Positions 27,814 through 37,763 are shown, numbered from the stretch's first letter. The stretch: 64,000 nucleotides of DNA from Staphylococcus kloosii (GCF_003019255.1 NZ_CP027846.1:930001-994000); one strand, 5' to 3'. Notes: generated from the sequence alone by a model not told the origin. Program-made: numbers and translations.

Positions 27814-28539
27814 ATGTTGAGAAGTGAGAAGTATAGCAAAATTAAAATAAATAAGATTGATTTTTTAGTAATCCCAATACTCATCGTAGCGATGATTATT
27901 TTTATATTGTTAGGCAGATTTTATTCCAGTGTTGTGGTTGACGATTTATCTAAAAGTGAACATGTCATGTTAGGAGCATTGGTACAACTACTTGCCTATA
28001 CGGCAACTATAGTTTGTTATTGGGTCTTAAAAAGAAAAAGTTTTGTGGCTCGATTTAATGAAAATTTTAATTACATAGTAAAACATTGGAAATTTATAGT
28101 GTTAGTATTTGTAATTACATATCTACTGTCTTACATATATAATTATGGCGTACAGTATTTACCTGGAGACTTAGGGTTTGAGGAAACGCAAAATGAATTA
28201 TCGTTACAAGTCATTTTTAGTAACCCAGTATTTTTACCAATCACCTTTATACTAATAGTCATCGTTGGTCCTTTTATTGAAGAATTATTTTTTAGACATC
28301 TTTTAATCGGGGAGTTAGGAAAAAAATTCAATTTCAAAATAATGGGAGTTATATCTGTCATTGCATTTAGTTTTATGCACGTTACAGATGCAGCCTCGCC
28401 GTTAGAATTTGGAAGTTATTGCATTATTGCGATTGGTATCGTCTATGCTTATTTAAAATCTGGAAGAAAATTAGGGGTAAGCGTCTGCTTGCATATGTTG
28501 AATAACTTAATAGCATTTATCATTACAATTTTAATGTAA
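27814..28539 (+). CDS. CPBP family intramembrane metalloprotease
   Basis: The 241-residue membrane protein has about seven helices and intact CPBP motifs: EELFFR at 156-161, FSFMH at 185-189 and HMLNN at 227-231. These form the glutamate/histidine active site of CAAX-type and bacteriocin-processing or immunity proteases. In S. aureus a related protease (MroQ) acts on the Agr peptide system, but this gene is not next to agr and need not share that role. ATG at 27814 follows GAGG with 7 bases; the frame is also open further upstream. Contrast with the degenerate CPBP protein at 2026. Confidence 0.85.
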   Translation: MLRSEKYSKIKINKIDFLVIPILIVAMIIFILLGRFYSSVVVDDLSKSEHVMLGALVQLLAYTATIVCYWVLKRKSFVARFNENFNYIVKHWKFIVLVFVITYLLSYIYNYGVQYLPGDLGFEETQNELSLQVIFSNPVFLPITFILIVIVGPFIEELFFRHLLIGELGKKFNFKIMGVISVIAFSFMHVTDAASPLEFGSYCIIAIGIVYAYLKSGRKLGVSVCLHMLNNLIAFIITILM

Positions 28540-28552
28540 TGATAAATAGCAT

Positions 28553-28586
28553 AAATCCAACTGGAGTTTAGACTTCAGTTGGATTT
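28553..28586. terminator. bidirectional terminator overlapping a gene end
   Basis: AAATCCAACTGGAG and CTTCAGTTGGATTT pair around a 6-nt loop. The right arm also encodes the last residues of the convergent regulator gene, which stops at 28568. Confidence 0.75.
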
Positions 28587-29260
28587 AAAAATTCACGATA
28601 GTTTTTAATAGATATATCTTGCGTTTTTATTTTTTTCTCAAATGAGTAAGCTATATCTTGAATATTTGCGATAGGAATTTCACTAGTACTACCAAGTCCT
28701 ATCTCGAAAACGACCGCTTTCCAAAGTCCATTTTCACAAATTAATCCAATGAAAATAACATTTTCTGTAAATAATTGTTCCTCATCAAAGTATTCCATTG
28801 ACATTACATTACGTTCAGTGCAATAAATTAATAAATCGGAAAATAGTGAAGGTAATGCTACATGTTCATGTTGCTCAAATTTGATATAACGATCTAATCG
28901 TTTGAGTGTCTTTCTCATTTTACTATATGGTAAGTTTAAACATTTTTTAATTATTGCTGATATTTCTTCTTTATAAGGTAATGTGGAAATTGATTGGCTT
29001 TCATTTAACACAAGAAATAGAGCAGATAACTGACTTTCTGTAAGTTCGATTGCGTAATTATGTTGAGATTCTTGCAATTGATAGCCGCCCAACTTGCCAT
29101 GTTTAGCTAAAATTTTAACACCTTGATCTTCTAAATCTTGTATATCTCTTAATATAGTACGTTTGGAAACTTTGAGATTGTTAGCTAATTCAGCTGCAGT
29201 TATTTGTTTATTATGATGAATTGCATTTACAATCATATTTTGTCTTTCGCGTTTGTTCAA
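28568..29260 (-). CDS. HTH regulator of the YafY/WYL type
   Basis: The 230-residue protein starts with an HTH_11 winged helix (about 5-60, AAELANNLKVSKRTILRDIQ) followed by the HGKLGGYQL wing that is typical of WYL-group regulators. The C-terminal half is a poorly conserved ligand domain. Start is TTG at 29260 after GGAGGTGA. It is adjacent to, and divergent from, the RsaI-like sRNA locus. Its target is unknown. Confidence 0.78.
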   Translation of the reverse strand: MNKRERQNMIVNAIHHNKQITAAELANNLKVSKRTILRDIQDLEDQGVKILAKHGKLGGYQLQESQHNYAIELTESQLSALFLVLNESQSISTLPYKEEISAIIKKCLNLPYSKMRKTLKRLDRYIKFEQHEHVALPSLFSDLLIYCTERNVMSMEYFDEEQLFTENVIFIGLICENGLWKAVVFEIGLGSTSEIPIANIQDIAYSFEKKIKTQDISIKNYREFLNPTEV

Positions 29261-29353
29261 AGAAAGTCACCTCCCAAATCATTACATATTACATTTAGTA
29301 TAGCACAAATACGATGATGACGATATTCAGACAGGTTTTATTAAAAAATTTTA

Positions 29354-29367
29354 AGAAAACGCTTACA
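29354..29367 (-). promoter_or_regulatory. CcpA site (cre) on the rsaI promoter
   Basis: Read on the minus strand, TGTAAGCGTTTTCT matches all 14 cre positions. It overlaps the proposed -35 box TTACAT (29363-29368) of the sRNA. The -10 box TAATAT is at 29386-29391, with 17-base spacing. Direct CcpA repression is predicted. Confidence 0.8.
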
Positions 29368-29398
29368 TTATTGTGCGACATATGTTAATATATTAATC

Positions 29399-29557
29399 AG
29401 TAACAAAGGGGATAGCATTAAAGAAAAACAAAGGGGTAGCTATATACATATAGTTTTGTTGAATATTTAATTGCTTTAGTTACTATTCAAACATCTTCAA
29501 TATTTATTACTTACTTTCCTTTCTAATGCCGGCTAGTTAAACTAGTCGGTTTTTTTG
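29399..29557 (+). ncRNA. rsaI: RsaI (RsaOG) small regulatory RNA
   Basis: No protein gene fits this region, but it has a promoter with a perfect cre. It also has two G-rich stretches (AACAAAGGGGATAGC and AACAAAGGGGTAGC), an unpaired C/U-rich stretch (TTACTTTCCTTTCT, about 29510-29524), and a terminator, GCCGGCTAGTT/AACTAGTCGGT, followed by seven T residues. This matches the glucose-repressed sRNA RsaI of S. aureus, which pairs through its C/U-rich region with sugar-metabolism mRNAs. It lies next to an inositol-monophosphatase gene, the position I recall in S. aureus. The predicted length is about 158 nt. The assignment rests on memory, layout and signals, not alignment. Confidence 0.8.
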
Positions 29558-29657
29558 TTTCATTATAGAGTGGTAAAAGTATGATAGTTGAACAAGGGGA
29601 TATATGGTAGAATGAAGAAAATTATGCAAAGGTAAAAAAGTGTTGAGAGGTGTAATA

Positions 29658-30452
29658 ATGGAAAAAGAAGACTTACTACAAATAGATAAACATATTAGAG
29701 AATGGTTAAGTACATTAGATGCTGTTATACCACAATTAATTGCTGAAATGGAAACTACGACTAAAAAAAATAGATTTGATTTAGTTACGAACGTTGATAA
29801 AACTATCCAACAACATTTCGAACAATTTCTAAGCGAAAACTATCCGCAGCATCAACTTTTTGCAGAAGAAAAAAATAATGATGATATTAAACCAAAAGAA
29901 GGTCATGTTTGGATAATGGATCCAATCGATGGAACGACTAATTTAGTCAAACAACAATATGATTATTGTATTATCTTAGGGTATTTTGTTGATGGTATAC
30001 CAACACTTTCATACATATATGATTATCCGAATCAAACATTACATAAGGCTATAAAAGGACAAGGTGCGTATACGAATGACACACAAATTAAAAAACCCGA
30101 ACCTCAACCGTTAAAGGATTTAATTATTTCATTTAATTCACAAGTAATGAATAATGACACGATTAATGCGCTATACGACGCAGCATTTAGTTACCGTTTT
30201 ATTGGATCATGTGGTTTAGATTCAGTAAGAGTAATACATGGACAATTTGGTGCACATATTAATACAAATCCAAAACCATGGGACATTGCAGCACAGTTTT
30301 TATTCGCACAAGAATTAGGTCTTAAAATGACGACACTAAGCAACGAAAAACTTGATTTTGCTACGAGTGGACCATTTATTATTAGTAACGAAGGTTGTCA
30401 CGAGGAAATTTTGAATATATTAAATAGTGGAAATGGTTATGAAAAATTTTAA
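29658..30452 (+). CDS. inositol monophosphatase family protein
   Basis: The 264-residue protein has the lithium-sensitive phosphatase motifs: metal-binding glutamate in FAEEK, the WIMDPIDGTTN signature, and the C-terminal KPWDIAA. Members remove phosphate from inositol phosphates, fructose-1,6-bisphosphate, PAP or NADP, and the substrate here is not known. Two upstream in-frame starts exist (GTG at 29640 and TTG at 29643), but GAGAGGTG is well placed for ATG at 29658. It follows the RsaI-like locus and precedes the LCP gene. Confidence 0.9.
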   Translation: MEKEDLLQIDKHIREWLSTLDAVIPQLIAEMETTTKKNRFDLVTNVDKTIQQHFEQFLSENYPQHQLFAEEKNNDDIKPKEGHVWIMDPIDGTTNLVKQQYDYCIILGYFVDGIPTLSYIYDYPNQTLHKAIKGQGAYTNDTQIKKPEPQPLKDLIISFNSQVMNNDTINALYDAAFSYRFIGSCGLDSVRVIHGQFGAHINTNPKPWDIAAQFLFAQELGLKMTTLSNEKLDFATSGPFIISNEGCHEEILNILNSGNGYEKF

Positions 30453-30569
30453 CTAATTAATTCTATATAAATTAAAATATAGGTCTAAAGCACTATGCTT
30501 TTATATGACGTTTAATATATAATATTTGATAAGTAATTAAAAAAGAAAAATAGAATAGGAGTGATGTGA

Positions 30570-31529
30570 GTGAACCGCTCAGATTACTATACAAAGAAAA
30601 AGATGAGTGCGCCGAAAAAAGCTATTTTATGGATAATTGGCATACTTGCATTATTAGCTGTTATTGCAGTAATTTATTTAGGGTTTAAAATACTATCAGT
30701 AGGAAACGCAATACATAATCCTTTAGATAGAAATAAGTCATCATTAAGAAGTAAAGATGTAAGTTTAAAAAAAGGTGAACCGTTCACAATCGCATTTTTT
30801 GGGGTAGATTCAGACGCTAAACGTGCTGCGAATAACGGTGGCCAACGTAGTGATTCAATTATGGTCGTATCTATGAATCCTAAGAAAAAAACTTCTGAAA
30901 TCGTAAGTGTTCCTCGTGATACACAAGCTAAAATAGTAGGTAAAGGGACAACCGAAAAAATCAATCACGCATATGCTTATGGCGGACCTGACATGGCTGT
31001 TAAATCTTTAGAAAAATTATTAAACGTGCCTATTGATCATTATGCAACAATCGATATGGACGGTATGAAAGAAATGATTGACACACTTGGTGGTGTAACA
31101 GTTGTAAGTAATAGTACTTTCTCATATGATGGTCAAAGCTTTGAAAAAGGACAAAAAGTTCACTTAAATGGTAAGCAAGCTATGGCATTTATCAGAAGTA
31201 GAAAAGAAAGTGGCGCAGGTGGAGACTTCGGTAGACAACAAAGACAACAAATTGTTATGGAAGCTCTAGCAAACAAATTGACAAGCGTTAAATCTGTAAC
31301 ACACTTCAATTCTTTAATGAATCACGTCAAAGATAATGTGAAAACTGACTTATCAATTGGTGACATTAACACAATTAGAGGCAAATACAAAAAAGCAAAT
31401 GACACAGTAAATAGACATCAATTAGACGGTCAAGGTGGCATTCAAGACGATGGATTGTATTACTTCGTACCAAGTGAAGATTCATTAAAAAGCATTAAAT
31501 CAGCTATAGACGATAATCTGGGCATATAA
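30570..31529 (+). CDS. LytR-CpsA-Psr (LCP) family protein
   Basis: The 319-residue protein has a short cytoplasmic start, one membrane anchor (about 17-40) and an extracellular LCP domain (about 70-300) with the conserved DSIMVVSMNP, VPRDTQ and FIRSRKE segments, whose arginines and aspartates bind the polyprenyl phosphate. LCP enzymes transfer wall teichoic acid or capsule from lipid carriers to peptidoglycan. GTG at 30570 follows TAGGAGTG. Staphylococci have several LCP proteins (MsrR, LcpB, LcpC). This one, upstream of fdhA, has the gene context of one of the LytR/Lcp paralogues. Confidence 0.92.
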   Translation: MNRSDYYTKKKMSAPKKAILWIIGILALLAVIAVIYLGFKILSVGNAIHNPLDRNKSSLRSKDVSLKKGEPFTIAFFGVDSDAKRAANNGGQRSDSIMVVSMNPKKKTSEIVSVPRDTQAKIVGKGTTEKINHAYAYGGPDMAVKSLEKLLNVPIDHYATIDMDGMKEMIDTLGGVTVVSNSTFSYDGQSFEKGQKVHLNGKQAMAFIRSRKESGAGGDFGRQQRQQIVMEALANKLTSVKSVTHFNSLMNHVKDNVKTDLSIGDINTIRGKYKKANDTVNRHQLDGQGGIQDDGLYYFVPSEDSLKSIKSAIDDNLGI

Positions 31530-31559
31530 GCTCGCAACTTCACAGTATAAAGATTGAGA

Positions 31560-31596
31560 TAGAGACCTTCTGTTAACAGAAGGTCTCTTTTTTTAT
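31560..31596 (+). terminator. terminator after the LCP gene
   Basis: AGAGACCTTCTG and CAGAAGGTCTCT enclose a TTAA loop, followed by seven T residues. Confidence 0.92.
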
Positions 31597-31830
31597 ACGC
31601 TCAGTTATATTAGCGTTCATTAAAACCTAATATTTTTTAGCTAAAATAGTTATAAGACGATTTAAATTTCATAAAAAAAGAATGTGAAAAATGTTGTGAA
31701 ATACCTTAACATTTTAGTTTATTGGGTATACACTAGGTATAATTCTATCTTTAATGAGTGTGGGGCTTATTGAAATAGAAAAATGTCACCTTTGTCAGTC
31801 GGGCATCAAATAATAAAAGGGGCTGTTGTA
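31597..31830 (+). promoter_or_regulatory. upstream region of fdhA
   Basis: These 234 bases are AT-rich with no gene. A sequence TTGTGAAATACCTTAACA (31694-31711) has a perfect left half of a Rex-type site but a poor right half. GGGTAT at 31724-31729 resembles a sigma-B -10 box without a good -35 partner. Neither is convincing. Confidence 0.3.
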
Positions 31831-34785
31831 ATGCAAACGCATTTAATAATTACGCTAGATGGTAAGGACTATTTAGTAGAACCGGGTACAAATTTACTTG
31901 AGTTTATTAAATCTCAAGATACTTTCGTACCGTCAATTTGTTATAACGAATCGTTAGGGCCTATCCAAACGTGTGATACATGTACTGTAGAAATAGATGG
32001 ACAAATTGCTCGTGCATGTAGCACAACAATTAATAAACCTATGGTTGTAAACACACAAAATGATAGAGTCCAAACAAGTCAAAAAGAAGCGCTAGACAGA
32101 ATTTTAGAGAAACACCAACTCTACTGTACCGTTTGTGACTATAATAATGGAGATTGCGAAATTCATAATACGATGGACCAATGGGGTCTTGAACATCAAA
32201 CTTATGAATATAAAGAAAAGCCATACGAAAAAGATTATGGTCCATTTTATCGCTATGATCCAAATCAATGTATTTTATGTGGTCGTTGTGTAGAAGTTTG
32301 TCAAGATGTACAAGTCAATGAAACATTAACGATTGACTGGGAACGCCAACAACCGAGAGTAATTTGGGACAATGATACTACGATCAATGACTCATCTTGT
32401 GTTGGTTGTGGCCAATGTGCAACGGTTTGTCCATGTAATGCAATGATGGAAGTGAATATGGAAGGTAACGCTGGTTATATGACAGATATGGAACCAGGTT
32501 CACTTGCTGCGATGATTGATTTAACTAAGAAAGCGGAACCAGGTTATGGTCCGTTGTTTGCTGTGTCAGATTCTGAAGCGGCAATGCGTAAAGAACGCAT
32601 CCAAAAAACTAAAACAGTATGTACATATTGTGGTGTTGGATGTTCATTTGATGTATGGACAAAAGACCGTGAAGTCTTAAAGGTTCAACCACAACCTGAA
32701 TCTCCTGCAAATAAAATTTCATCTTGTGTTAAAGGTAAATTTGGTTGGGATTATGTAGATTCTGACGAACGTTTAACGAAACCTTTAGTACGTAAAGATG
32801 GTGAATTTTATGAAGTGGAATGGGATGAAGCTTTAAAAGTAGTATCTGATAATTTCAACAAAGTAAAAGAAGAAAAAGGTTCAGATGGTTTAGCATTTAT
32901 TTCATCTTCTAAAGCAACAAACGAAGAATCTTATTTAATGCAAAAACTTGCTCGTCAAATTATCGGAACTAACAACGTCGATAATTGTTCACGTTATTGC
33001 CAAGCACCAGCTACTAAAGGTTTATTTAGAACTGTAGGTCACGGTGGTGACTCAGGTTCTATAGATGATTTAGAAAAAGCAAGTATGGTTGTTTTAATTG
33101 GTACGAATACTGCCGAAGCTCATCCAGTCATCGCGTCTAGAATTAAACGTGGTCACAAGTTGTATAACAACAACTTAACTGTTTTTGATATTAGAAAACA
33201 TGAAATGGCAGAACGTGCGGATTATTTCTATCAACCTAAACCAGGTACTGATTTAGTATGGATTTCAGCAGTTACAAAATATATCATTGATCAAGGATTA
33301 CAAGATCAATCATTTATCGATGAATGGGTAGATAACTTCAATGAATATTATGAGTCTTTAGCACCATTTACAATGGAATTTGCCGAAGAAACAACTGGTA
33401 TTCCTAAAGAAGATTTAATTGCCTTTGCACATCAAGTTGTTGATGCAGAAGCAGTATCAATTTGCTGGGCTATGGGTGTAACACAACAAGATATTGGTAG
33501 TGATACGTCTACTTCTATCTCTAATTTATTGTTAGCTACTGGTAACTATAGAAAGCCGGGTTCAGGTGCATATCCTTTACGTGGTCACAATAACGTACAA
33601 GGTTGTAGTGATATGGGTAGCATGCCAGACCAATTCCCAGGGTATCAATTAGTAACAGATGATAAAATTCGTGCTAAATTTGAACAAGAATATGGTACAG
33701 AATTACCCGCTAAAGCAGGTAGAGACAACCACCAAATGATGGAAGGTATTCACAATGACGAAATCGGTGCGTTGTATTTATATGGTGAAGATACAGGTAT
33801 TGTAGACTCTAATATTAATTTCGTACAAGCAGCATTAGAAAAAGTTGAGTTCTTAGTCGTACAAGATGAGTTCTTTACTTTTACAGCTACTTATGCTGAC
33901 GTAATATTACCTGCCAGTCCATCACTTGAAAAAGAAGGTACATTTACTAATACAGAACGACGTATCCAACGTCTGTATCAAGCCTTTGATCCGAAAGGTG
34001 ATTCTAAACCGGATTGGCAAATTATCCAACTTGTTGCAAAATCATTAGGTTATGATTGGAATTACAATAATCCAAGTGAAATTATGGATGAGATAGCTAG
34101 ATTAACGCCATTATATTCTGGCGTAAGTTATGACCGTTTAGAAGGATATAATAGTTTACAATGGCCTGTTGCTGAAGACGGTACAGATCAACCAATATTA
34201 TATTTAGATGGTTTCAACTTTGAAAACAAAAAAGCTAAATTCTTCCCATTATCATTTGATAACTTCTTTAAAGAAAATGAAGTTTATGATTTACATGTTA
34301 ATAATGGTCGTTTATTAGAGCATTTCCATGAAGGAAACATGACTTATAAAGTGCCAGGCTTAGAATATAAAATGCCTAATACCTTTGTAGAAATTTCACC
34401 TGAGTTAGCTGAAGATCGTGGCATTCATGAAGGTGCTGAAGTAAAACTAATTTCTGATACTGGTGAAGTTGAAATTATCGTTCACGTAACAGACCGAGTT
34501 AAAGGTAAAGAAATTTACATACCTTTAAATAATAATGCGATGCTACATGGCGATAATGGTGCTATTAATTTATTAACGAATAGCGAAGTAGATAAAGATA
34601 CTGATACACCGTCTTACAAACGTACAAGTTGTCGTATGGAAGTTAAAACACGCCGTGGTAAATCACCATTAAATCCAACAAACTTCCGTGTAGATAAACA
34701 ACGCAAACCGCAATATAGCGTTCAAGTACAGAAGAAATGGGAACGTGGCGACTATATTTTCCCAGGAAATCAGGTGGATAAATAA
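31831..34785 (+). CDS. fdhA: NAD-dependent formate dehydrogenase, alpha subunit
   Basis: The 984-residue Mo-bis-MGD enzyme oxidises formate to CO2. In order it has a 2Fe-2S ferredoxin domain (cysteines 37, 48, 51, 63), an NDUFS1-type G domain (about 90-115), two 4Fe-4S clusters (147/150/153/157 and 190/193/196/200), and a further 4Fe-4S motif at CTYCGVGC (264-271). The catalytic molybdopterin domain follows. In [10 protein letters not shown]390 aligns with the selenocysteine of E. coli FdhF, so this is a cysteine enzyme. ATG at 31831 follows AAAGGGG and gives the staphylococcal length. The DUF1641 gene overlaps its stop codon by one base. Confidence 0.96.
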   Translation: MQTHLIITLDGKDYLVEPGTNLLEFIKSQDTFVPSICYNESLGPIQTCDTCTVEIDGQIARACSTTINKPMVVNTQNDRVQTSQKEALDRILEKHQLYCTVCDYNNGDCEIHNTMDQWGLEHQTYEYKEKPYEKDYGPFYRYDPNQCILCGRCVEVCQDVQVNETLTIDWERQQPRVIWDNDTTINDSSCVGCGQCATVCPCNAMMEVNMEGNAGYMTDMEPGSLAAMIDLTKKAEPGYGPLFAVSDSEAAMRKERIQKTKTVCTYCGVGCSFDVWTKDREVLKVQPQPESPANKISSCVKGKFGWDYVDSDERLTKPLVRKDGEFYEVEWDEALKVVSDNFNKVKEEKGSDGLAFISSSKATNEESYLMQKLARQIIGTNNVDNCSRYCQAPATKGLFRTVGHGGDSGSIDDLEKASMVVLIGTNTAEAHPVIASRIKRGHKLYNNNLTVFDIRKHEMAERADYFYQPKPGTDLVWISAVTKYIIDQGLQDQSFIDEWVDNFNEYYESLAPFTMEFAEETTGIPKEDLIAFAHQVVDAEAVSICWAMGVTQQDIGSDTSTSISNLLLATGNYRKPGSGAYPLRGHNNVQGCSDMGSMPDQFPGYQLVTDDKIRAKFEQEYGTELPAKAGRDNHQMMEGIHNDEIGALYLYGEDTGIVDSNINFVQAALEKVEFLVVQDEFFTFTATYADVILPASPSLEKEGTFTNTERRIQRLYQAFDPKGDSKPDWQIIQLVAKSLGYDWNYNNPSEIMDEIARLTPLYSGVSYDRLEGYNSLQWPVAEDGTDQPILYLDGFNFENKKAKFFPLSFDNFFKENEVYDLHVNNGRLLEHFHEGNMTYKVPGLEYKMPNTFVEISPELAEDRGIHEGAEVKLISDTGEVEIIVHVTDRVKGKEIYIPLNNNAMLHGDNGAINLLTNSEVDKDTDTPSYKRTSCRMEVKTRRGKSPLNPTNFRVDKQRKPQYSVQVQKKWERGDYIFPGNQVDK

Positions 34786-35252
34786 TGGCTGAAAGAATTA
34801 GTAAAATTAATCGAATAGAAAAGTCAGAAGAACAAATTAAAGCAGAAAGCCTGAGCGAAGTTACAGATGCTATAGCTGAAAACAAAGATAGCATTTTAAA
34901 AGCAATTAACTTAGTTAAAGCACTAGATGATGCTAAGCTTTTAGATGCTATGTCTGGTGCAGTGAATGGTAGAGGCGTTATTGCTAACAAATTTGCTGTG
35001 GAATTAAACAAAGAACAATATACTGGGTTGATATCTAACATGGCTTCACTCGTCTTTTTATTAGGTGATTTAAATGTTGATGATTTAACGACAATGCTAA
35101 ACAAAGTTTCAAAAGGTTTACGTGTTGCAAATCAAGCTAATCCTAATCAAAAAACGTCAATTACAGGTTTAATGGGTGTATTACGAGACGACGAGATGAA
35201 CAAGAGTCTTACGTATATGTTAAATATGCTACGAGGTATGTCTAGAGAATAA
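34785..35252 (+). CDS. DUF1641 protein of the formate dehydrogenase operon
   Basis: The 155-residue, mainly helical protein has the DUF1641 core (about 45-150, with LLDAMSGAVNGRGVIANKF and GLMGVLRDDEMNKSL). It is translationally coupled to fdhA. Homologues accompany formate dehydrogenases in Bacillus (YrhD) and are thought to be subunits or assembly partners. No membrane segment or cofactor motif is visible, so its role is known only from this linkage. Confidence 0.9.
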   Translation: MAERISKINRIEKSEEQIKAESLSEVTDAIAENKDSILKAINLVKALDDAKLLDAMSGAVNGRGVIANKFAVELNKEQYTGLISNMASLVFLLGDLNVDDLTTMLNKVSKGLRVANQANPNQKTSITGLMGVLRDDEMNKSLTYMLNMLRGMSRE

Positions 35253-35268
35253 TATTAATTTTAATTGC

Positions 35269-35323
35269 ATACACCATTTGAACACTATCGCACGTGTTCA
35301 AATGGCTGTATGCTTTTTTGTTG
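35269..35323 (+). terminator. terminator after the fdhA operon
   Basis: GCATACACCATTTGAACA pairs with TGTTCAAATGGCTGTATGC, followed by six T residues. Confidence 0.9.
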
Positions 35324-35441
35324 TGTTATTGTGATATAGCTTTATGTTAAATTATGGTACAATTTGAATTGTTGCGTCACTATAAGACGTGTAACTAGGT
35401 AAAGGAGTGGACTGCTTATCAATCCAAATATCATTAAAATA

Positions 35442-35660
35442 ATGGCTATATTTTCTAATATATTACTCGTTATAGGAATTATTTTATTAATTCTGATGAA
35501 GCTCATACCGGCGATAGCTATGTTTGTTGCGTCATTAGCGATTAGTCTGGTTATTTTTAATGCTTTATTTAGAGACAAAAAAGGCATGAGAATTGCGGTA
35601 AATGTTTCATTTGTCGTTGTCATATTTGTTATTGTTATAGCATATAAAATATTAACCTAA
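35442..35660 (+). CDS. small membrane protein, 72 residues or slightly longer
   Basis: Two to three hydrophobic segments fill the protein. The first ATG is at 35442, but no ribosome binding site lies before it. The strong AAAGGAGTGG at 35401-35410 is 32 or more bases upstream. The frame stays open back to that site through codons CTG (35412), CTT and ATC (35418), then AATCCAAATATC. Translation may start at a non-standard codon near 35412-35418. It precedes the SagA-like gene by 26 bases and probably shares its transcript. Function unknown. Confidence 0.6.
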   Translation: MAIFSNILLVIGIILLILMKLIPAIAMFVASLAISLVIFNALFRDKKGMRIAVNVSFVVVIFVIVIAYKILT

Positions 35661-35686
35661 TTAACCTGCAGGGGGATCTTAATACA

Positions 35687-36463
35687 ATGGACGAGCGCAT
35701 TAAAAAGCGCCTACCAACAATAATTTTAATCGTTATATTAGTGGTTTTTGCCATTTTATTAATTATTAATGAAACGAATTTATTTCATAATGAAAGAAAT
35801 TATACGTTTAAAGAAGCGGTAAATAAACAAGTTGGTAATGGCGCTTTAAATACAAAGGCCACGAGTAATGGTTTTGAAAATGCATCAAAAACAGATGTTA
35901 GTAAGGCAATGAAAGTAGACGATAAGAACGACAATATTAACCATATGCAAATTACGGAAAAAGTAGCTTTGTCAAAAAAAGAAGTTAATCATATGTTGCG
36001 TGATAAAGGCGTATTTAAAAATAAGGGACAAGCATTTTTAGATGCCCAAGATAAATATGATGTAAATGTTATTTATCTAATTAGTCACGCACTTGTCGAG
36101 ACTGGTAATGGTAAATCAGAATTAGCACAAGGTTTAAAAGATGATGGTAAACGATATTATAACTTTTTTGGTATAGGTGCTTTTGATGAAAATGCCTTAC
36201 ATCATGGTAGTAGTTATGCAAAGAAAGAAAAGTGGGACTCACCAGATAAGGCAATTATGGGTGGTGCAAAATTTGTCAGAGAAAATTATTTTGATAATAA
36301 TCAATTATCTTTATATCAAATGAGATGGCATCCTGAAGACCCAGGTAAGCATCAATATGCGAGTGATATAAATTGGGATGATAATATCGCTCAAGTAATG
36401 AAACATTATTATGAACAACTAGGCATTAAAAAAGATCATATTAATAAGCATCATTACTTGTAA
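35687..36463 (+). CDS. sagA: membrane-anchored N-acetylglucosaminidase (SagA-like)
   Basis: The 258-residue protein has a basic start, one membrane anchor (about 11-30), a polar linker with SAV-type low complexity, and a glucosaminidase domain (about 105-258). The presumed catalytic glutamate is in SHALVETGNGKSELA, and YYNFFGIGAFD is a family signature. Such enzymes trim glycan strands of peptidoglycan from the membrane side. The place downstream of the fdhA operon matches SagA of S. aureus as I recall it. The ATG follows AGGGGGATC. Confidence 0.82.
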   Translation: MDERIKKRLPTIILIVILVVFAILLIINETNLFHNERNYTFKEAVNKQVGNGALNTKATSNGFENASKTDVSKAMKVDDKNDNINHMQITEKVALSKKEVNHMLRDKGVFKNKGQAFLDAQDKYDVNVIYLISHALVETGNGKSELAQGLKDDGKRYYNFFGIGAFDENALHHGSSYAKKEKWDSPDKAIMGGAKFVRENYFDNNQLSLYQMRWHPEDPGKHQYASDINWDDNIAQVMKHYYEQLGIKKDHINKHHYL

Positions 36464-36549
36464 ATTACTAAGCAAGTAATGGCATAATAATATAATTTTC
36501 GTGACTTTTTTGTTTATTTCATCAATTTTAGATTTGAGGTGCAAGGAAA

Positions 36550-37674
36550 TTGAAAATAGCAATTATTGGTGCAGGTATAGGCGGACTAACTGCCGCAGCT
36601 TTATTACAAGAACAGGGACATGAAGTAGAGATATATGAACGTAATGAGACTGTTGAAGAATTAGGTGCAGGTATAGGTATTGGTGGTAATGTACTCGCTA
36701 AATTAGCAGGTCATGATTTAGCTAAAGGTATTAAAAATGCTGGTCAATTAATAAAAGCAATGGAAGTGTTAGATGATAAGGGTAAAACACTTTCAATGGC
36801 TACTTTGAAAGAAAATACCGTCAATTTAACGTTACGTCGTCAAACATTGCTAGACGTTATTAAATCTTATGTTGATCCTTCTACTATTTATACAAATCAT
36901 AACGTAATACGTGTTGAGAATAATAGTGATAAAGTAGAGGTTCACTTTGCGCATCATGATAGTAAATCGTTTGATTTATGTATTGGTGCTGACGGCTTAC
37001 ACTCACATGTTAGAGCAAGTGTTGAACCAGAAAGTAAACCTATTTATCAAGGTTATACTGTCTTTCGAGGTTTAGTACAAGATATTCATTTAAAAGAACC
37101 TCATATAGCTAAAGAGTATTGGACTAAAAAAGGGCGAGTAGGTATCGTACCATTAATCAATAATGAAGCATATTGGTTTATTTCTGTTAATGCTAACGAA
37201 CAAGATGACAAATTTAAAGCTTATGCTAAACCGCATTTGCAGGCTAGGTATAATCATTTACCAAATGAAGTAAGAATGGTCTTAGATAAGCAAGAGGAAA
37301 CTGGTATCTTGTTACATGACATTTATGATTTAAAACCGTTAAAAACTTTTGTTTATGAACGTACGTTACTATTAGGAGATGCTGCACATGCAACGACGCC
37401 TAATTTAGGACAAGGCGCTGGGCAAGCGATGGAAGATGCAATTGTATTAGCAAATTGTCTTAAATCTTATGACTTTGATGAAGCATTATCACGTTATGAT
37501 GCATTACGTGTGGGACATACGAAAAAGGTTATTAAGAAATCGAGATCAATTGGTAAAATTGCGCAAAGTTCGAATGGATTAGTTATTAAGGTGAGAAATT
37601 TTATTACGAAGTTGATACCAAATAAATTAATTTCTAATCAAACTAAGTTTATTTATAAAATGAAAGATAAGTAA
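36550..37674 (+). CDS. FAD-dependent monooxygenase
   Basis: The 374-residue flavoprotein has the Rossmann motif GAGIGGLTAA (7-16), the central DG motif in CIGADGLHSHVR, and the second FAD motif GDAAHATTPNLGQGAGQAMED. This is the p-hydroxybenzoate-hydroxylase group (aromatic hydroxylases, TetX-like and related). Start is TTG at 36550, supported by GAGGTG 8 bases upstream. The gene is alone and ends in a strong terminator. The substrate is unknown; zeaxanthin epoxidase-like annotations should not be trusted. Confidence 0.87.
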   Translation: MKIAIIGAGIGGLTAAALLQEQGHEVEIYERNETVEELGAGIGIGGNVLAKLAGHDLAKGIKNAGQLIKAMEVLDDKGKTLSMATLKENTVNLTLRRQTLLDVIKSYVDPSTIYTNHNVIRVENNSDKVEVHFAHHDSKSFDLCIGADGLHSHVRASVEPESKPIYQGYTVFRGLVQDIHLKEPHIAKEYWTKKGRVGIVPLINNEAYWFISVNANEQDDKFKAYAKPHLQARYNHLPNEVRMVLDKQEETGILLHDIYDLKPLKTFVYERTLLLGDAAHATTPNLGQGAGQAMEDAIVLANCLKSYDFDEALSRYDALRVGHTKKVIKKSRSIGKIAQSSNGLVIKVRNFITKLIPNKLISNQTKFIYKMKDK

Positions 37675-37690
37675 GAATAGAAATGCTAAT

Positions 37691-37736
37691 AACCAATCAA
37701 CATGTTTGAAACTTAAATGTGTTGATTGGTTTTTTA
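37691..37736 (+). terminator. terminator after the monooxygenase gene
   Basis: AACCAATCAACA and TGTTGATTGGTT pair, followed by five T residues. Confidence 0.85.
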
Positions 37737-37763
37737 TATGTATCTTGGTTTGTAATAATAATT

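Noticed and set aside
31694..31711. Rex-type redox operator before fdhA
   Set aside because: Only the left half TTGTGAA fits; the right half mismatches at several positions of the palindrome.
31724..31729. Sigma-B -10 box GGGTAT before fdhA
   Set aside because: The best -35 at proper spacing is CCTTAA, with two mismatches, so it does not meet the consensus.
31783..31830. Upstream in-frame ATG of fdhA that would add 16 residues
   Set aside because: No ribosome binding site precedes it, whereas AAAGGGG fits the ATG at 31831 and that start gives the N-terminus I recall for staphylococcal FdhA.
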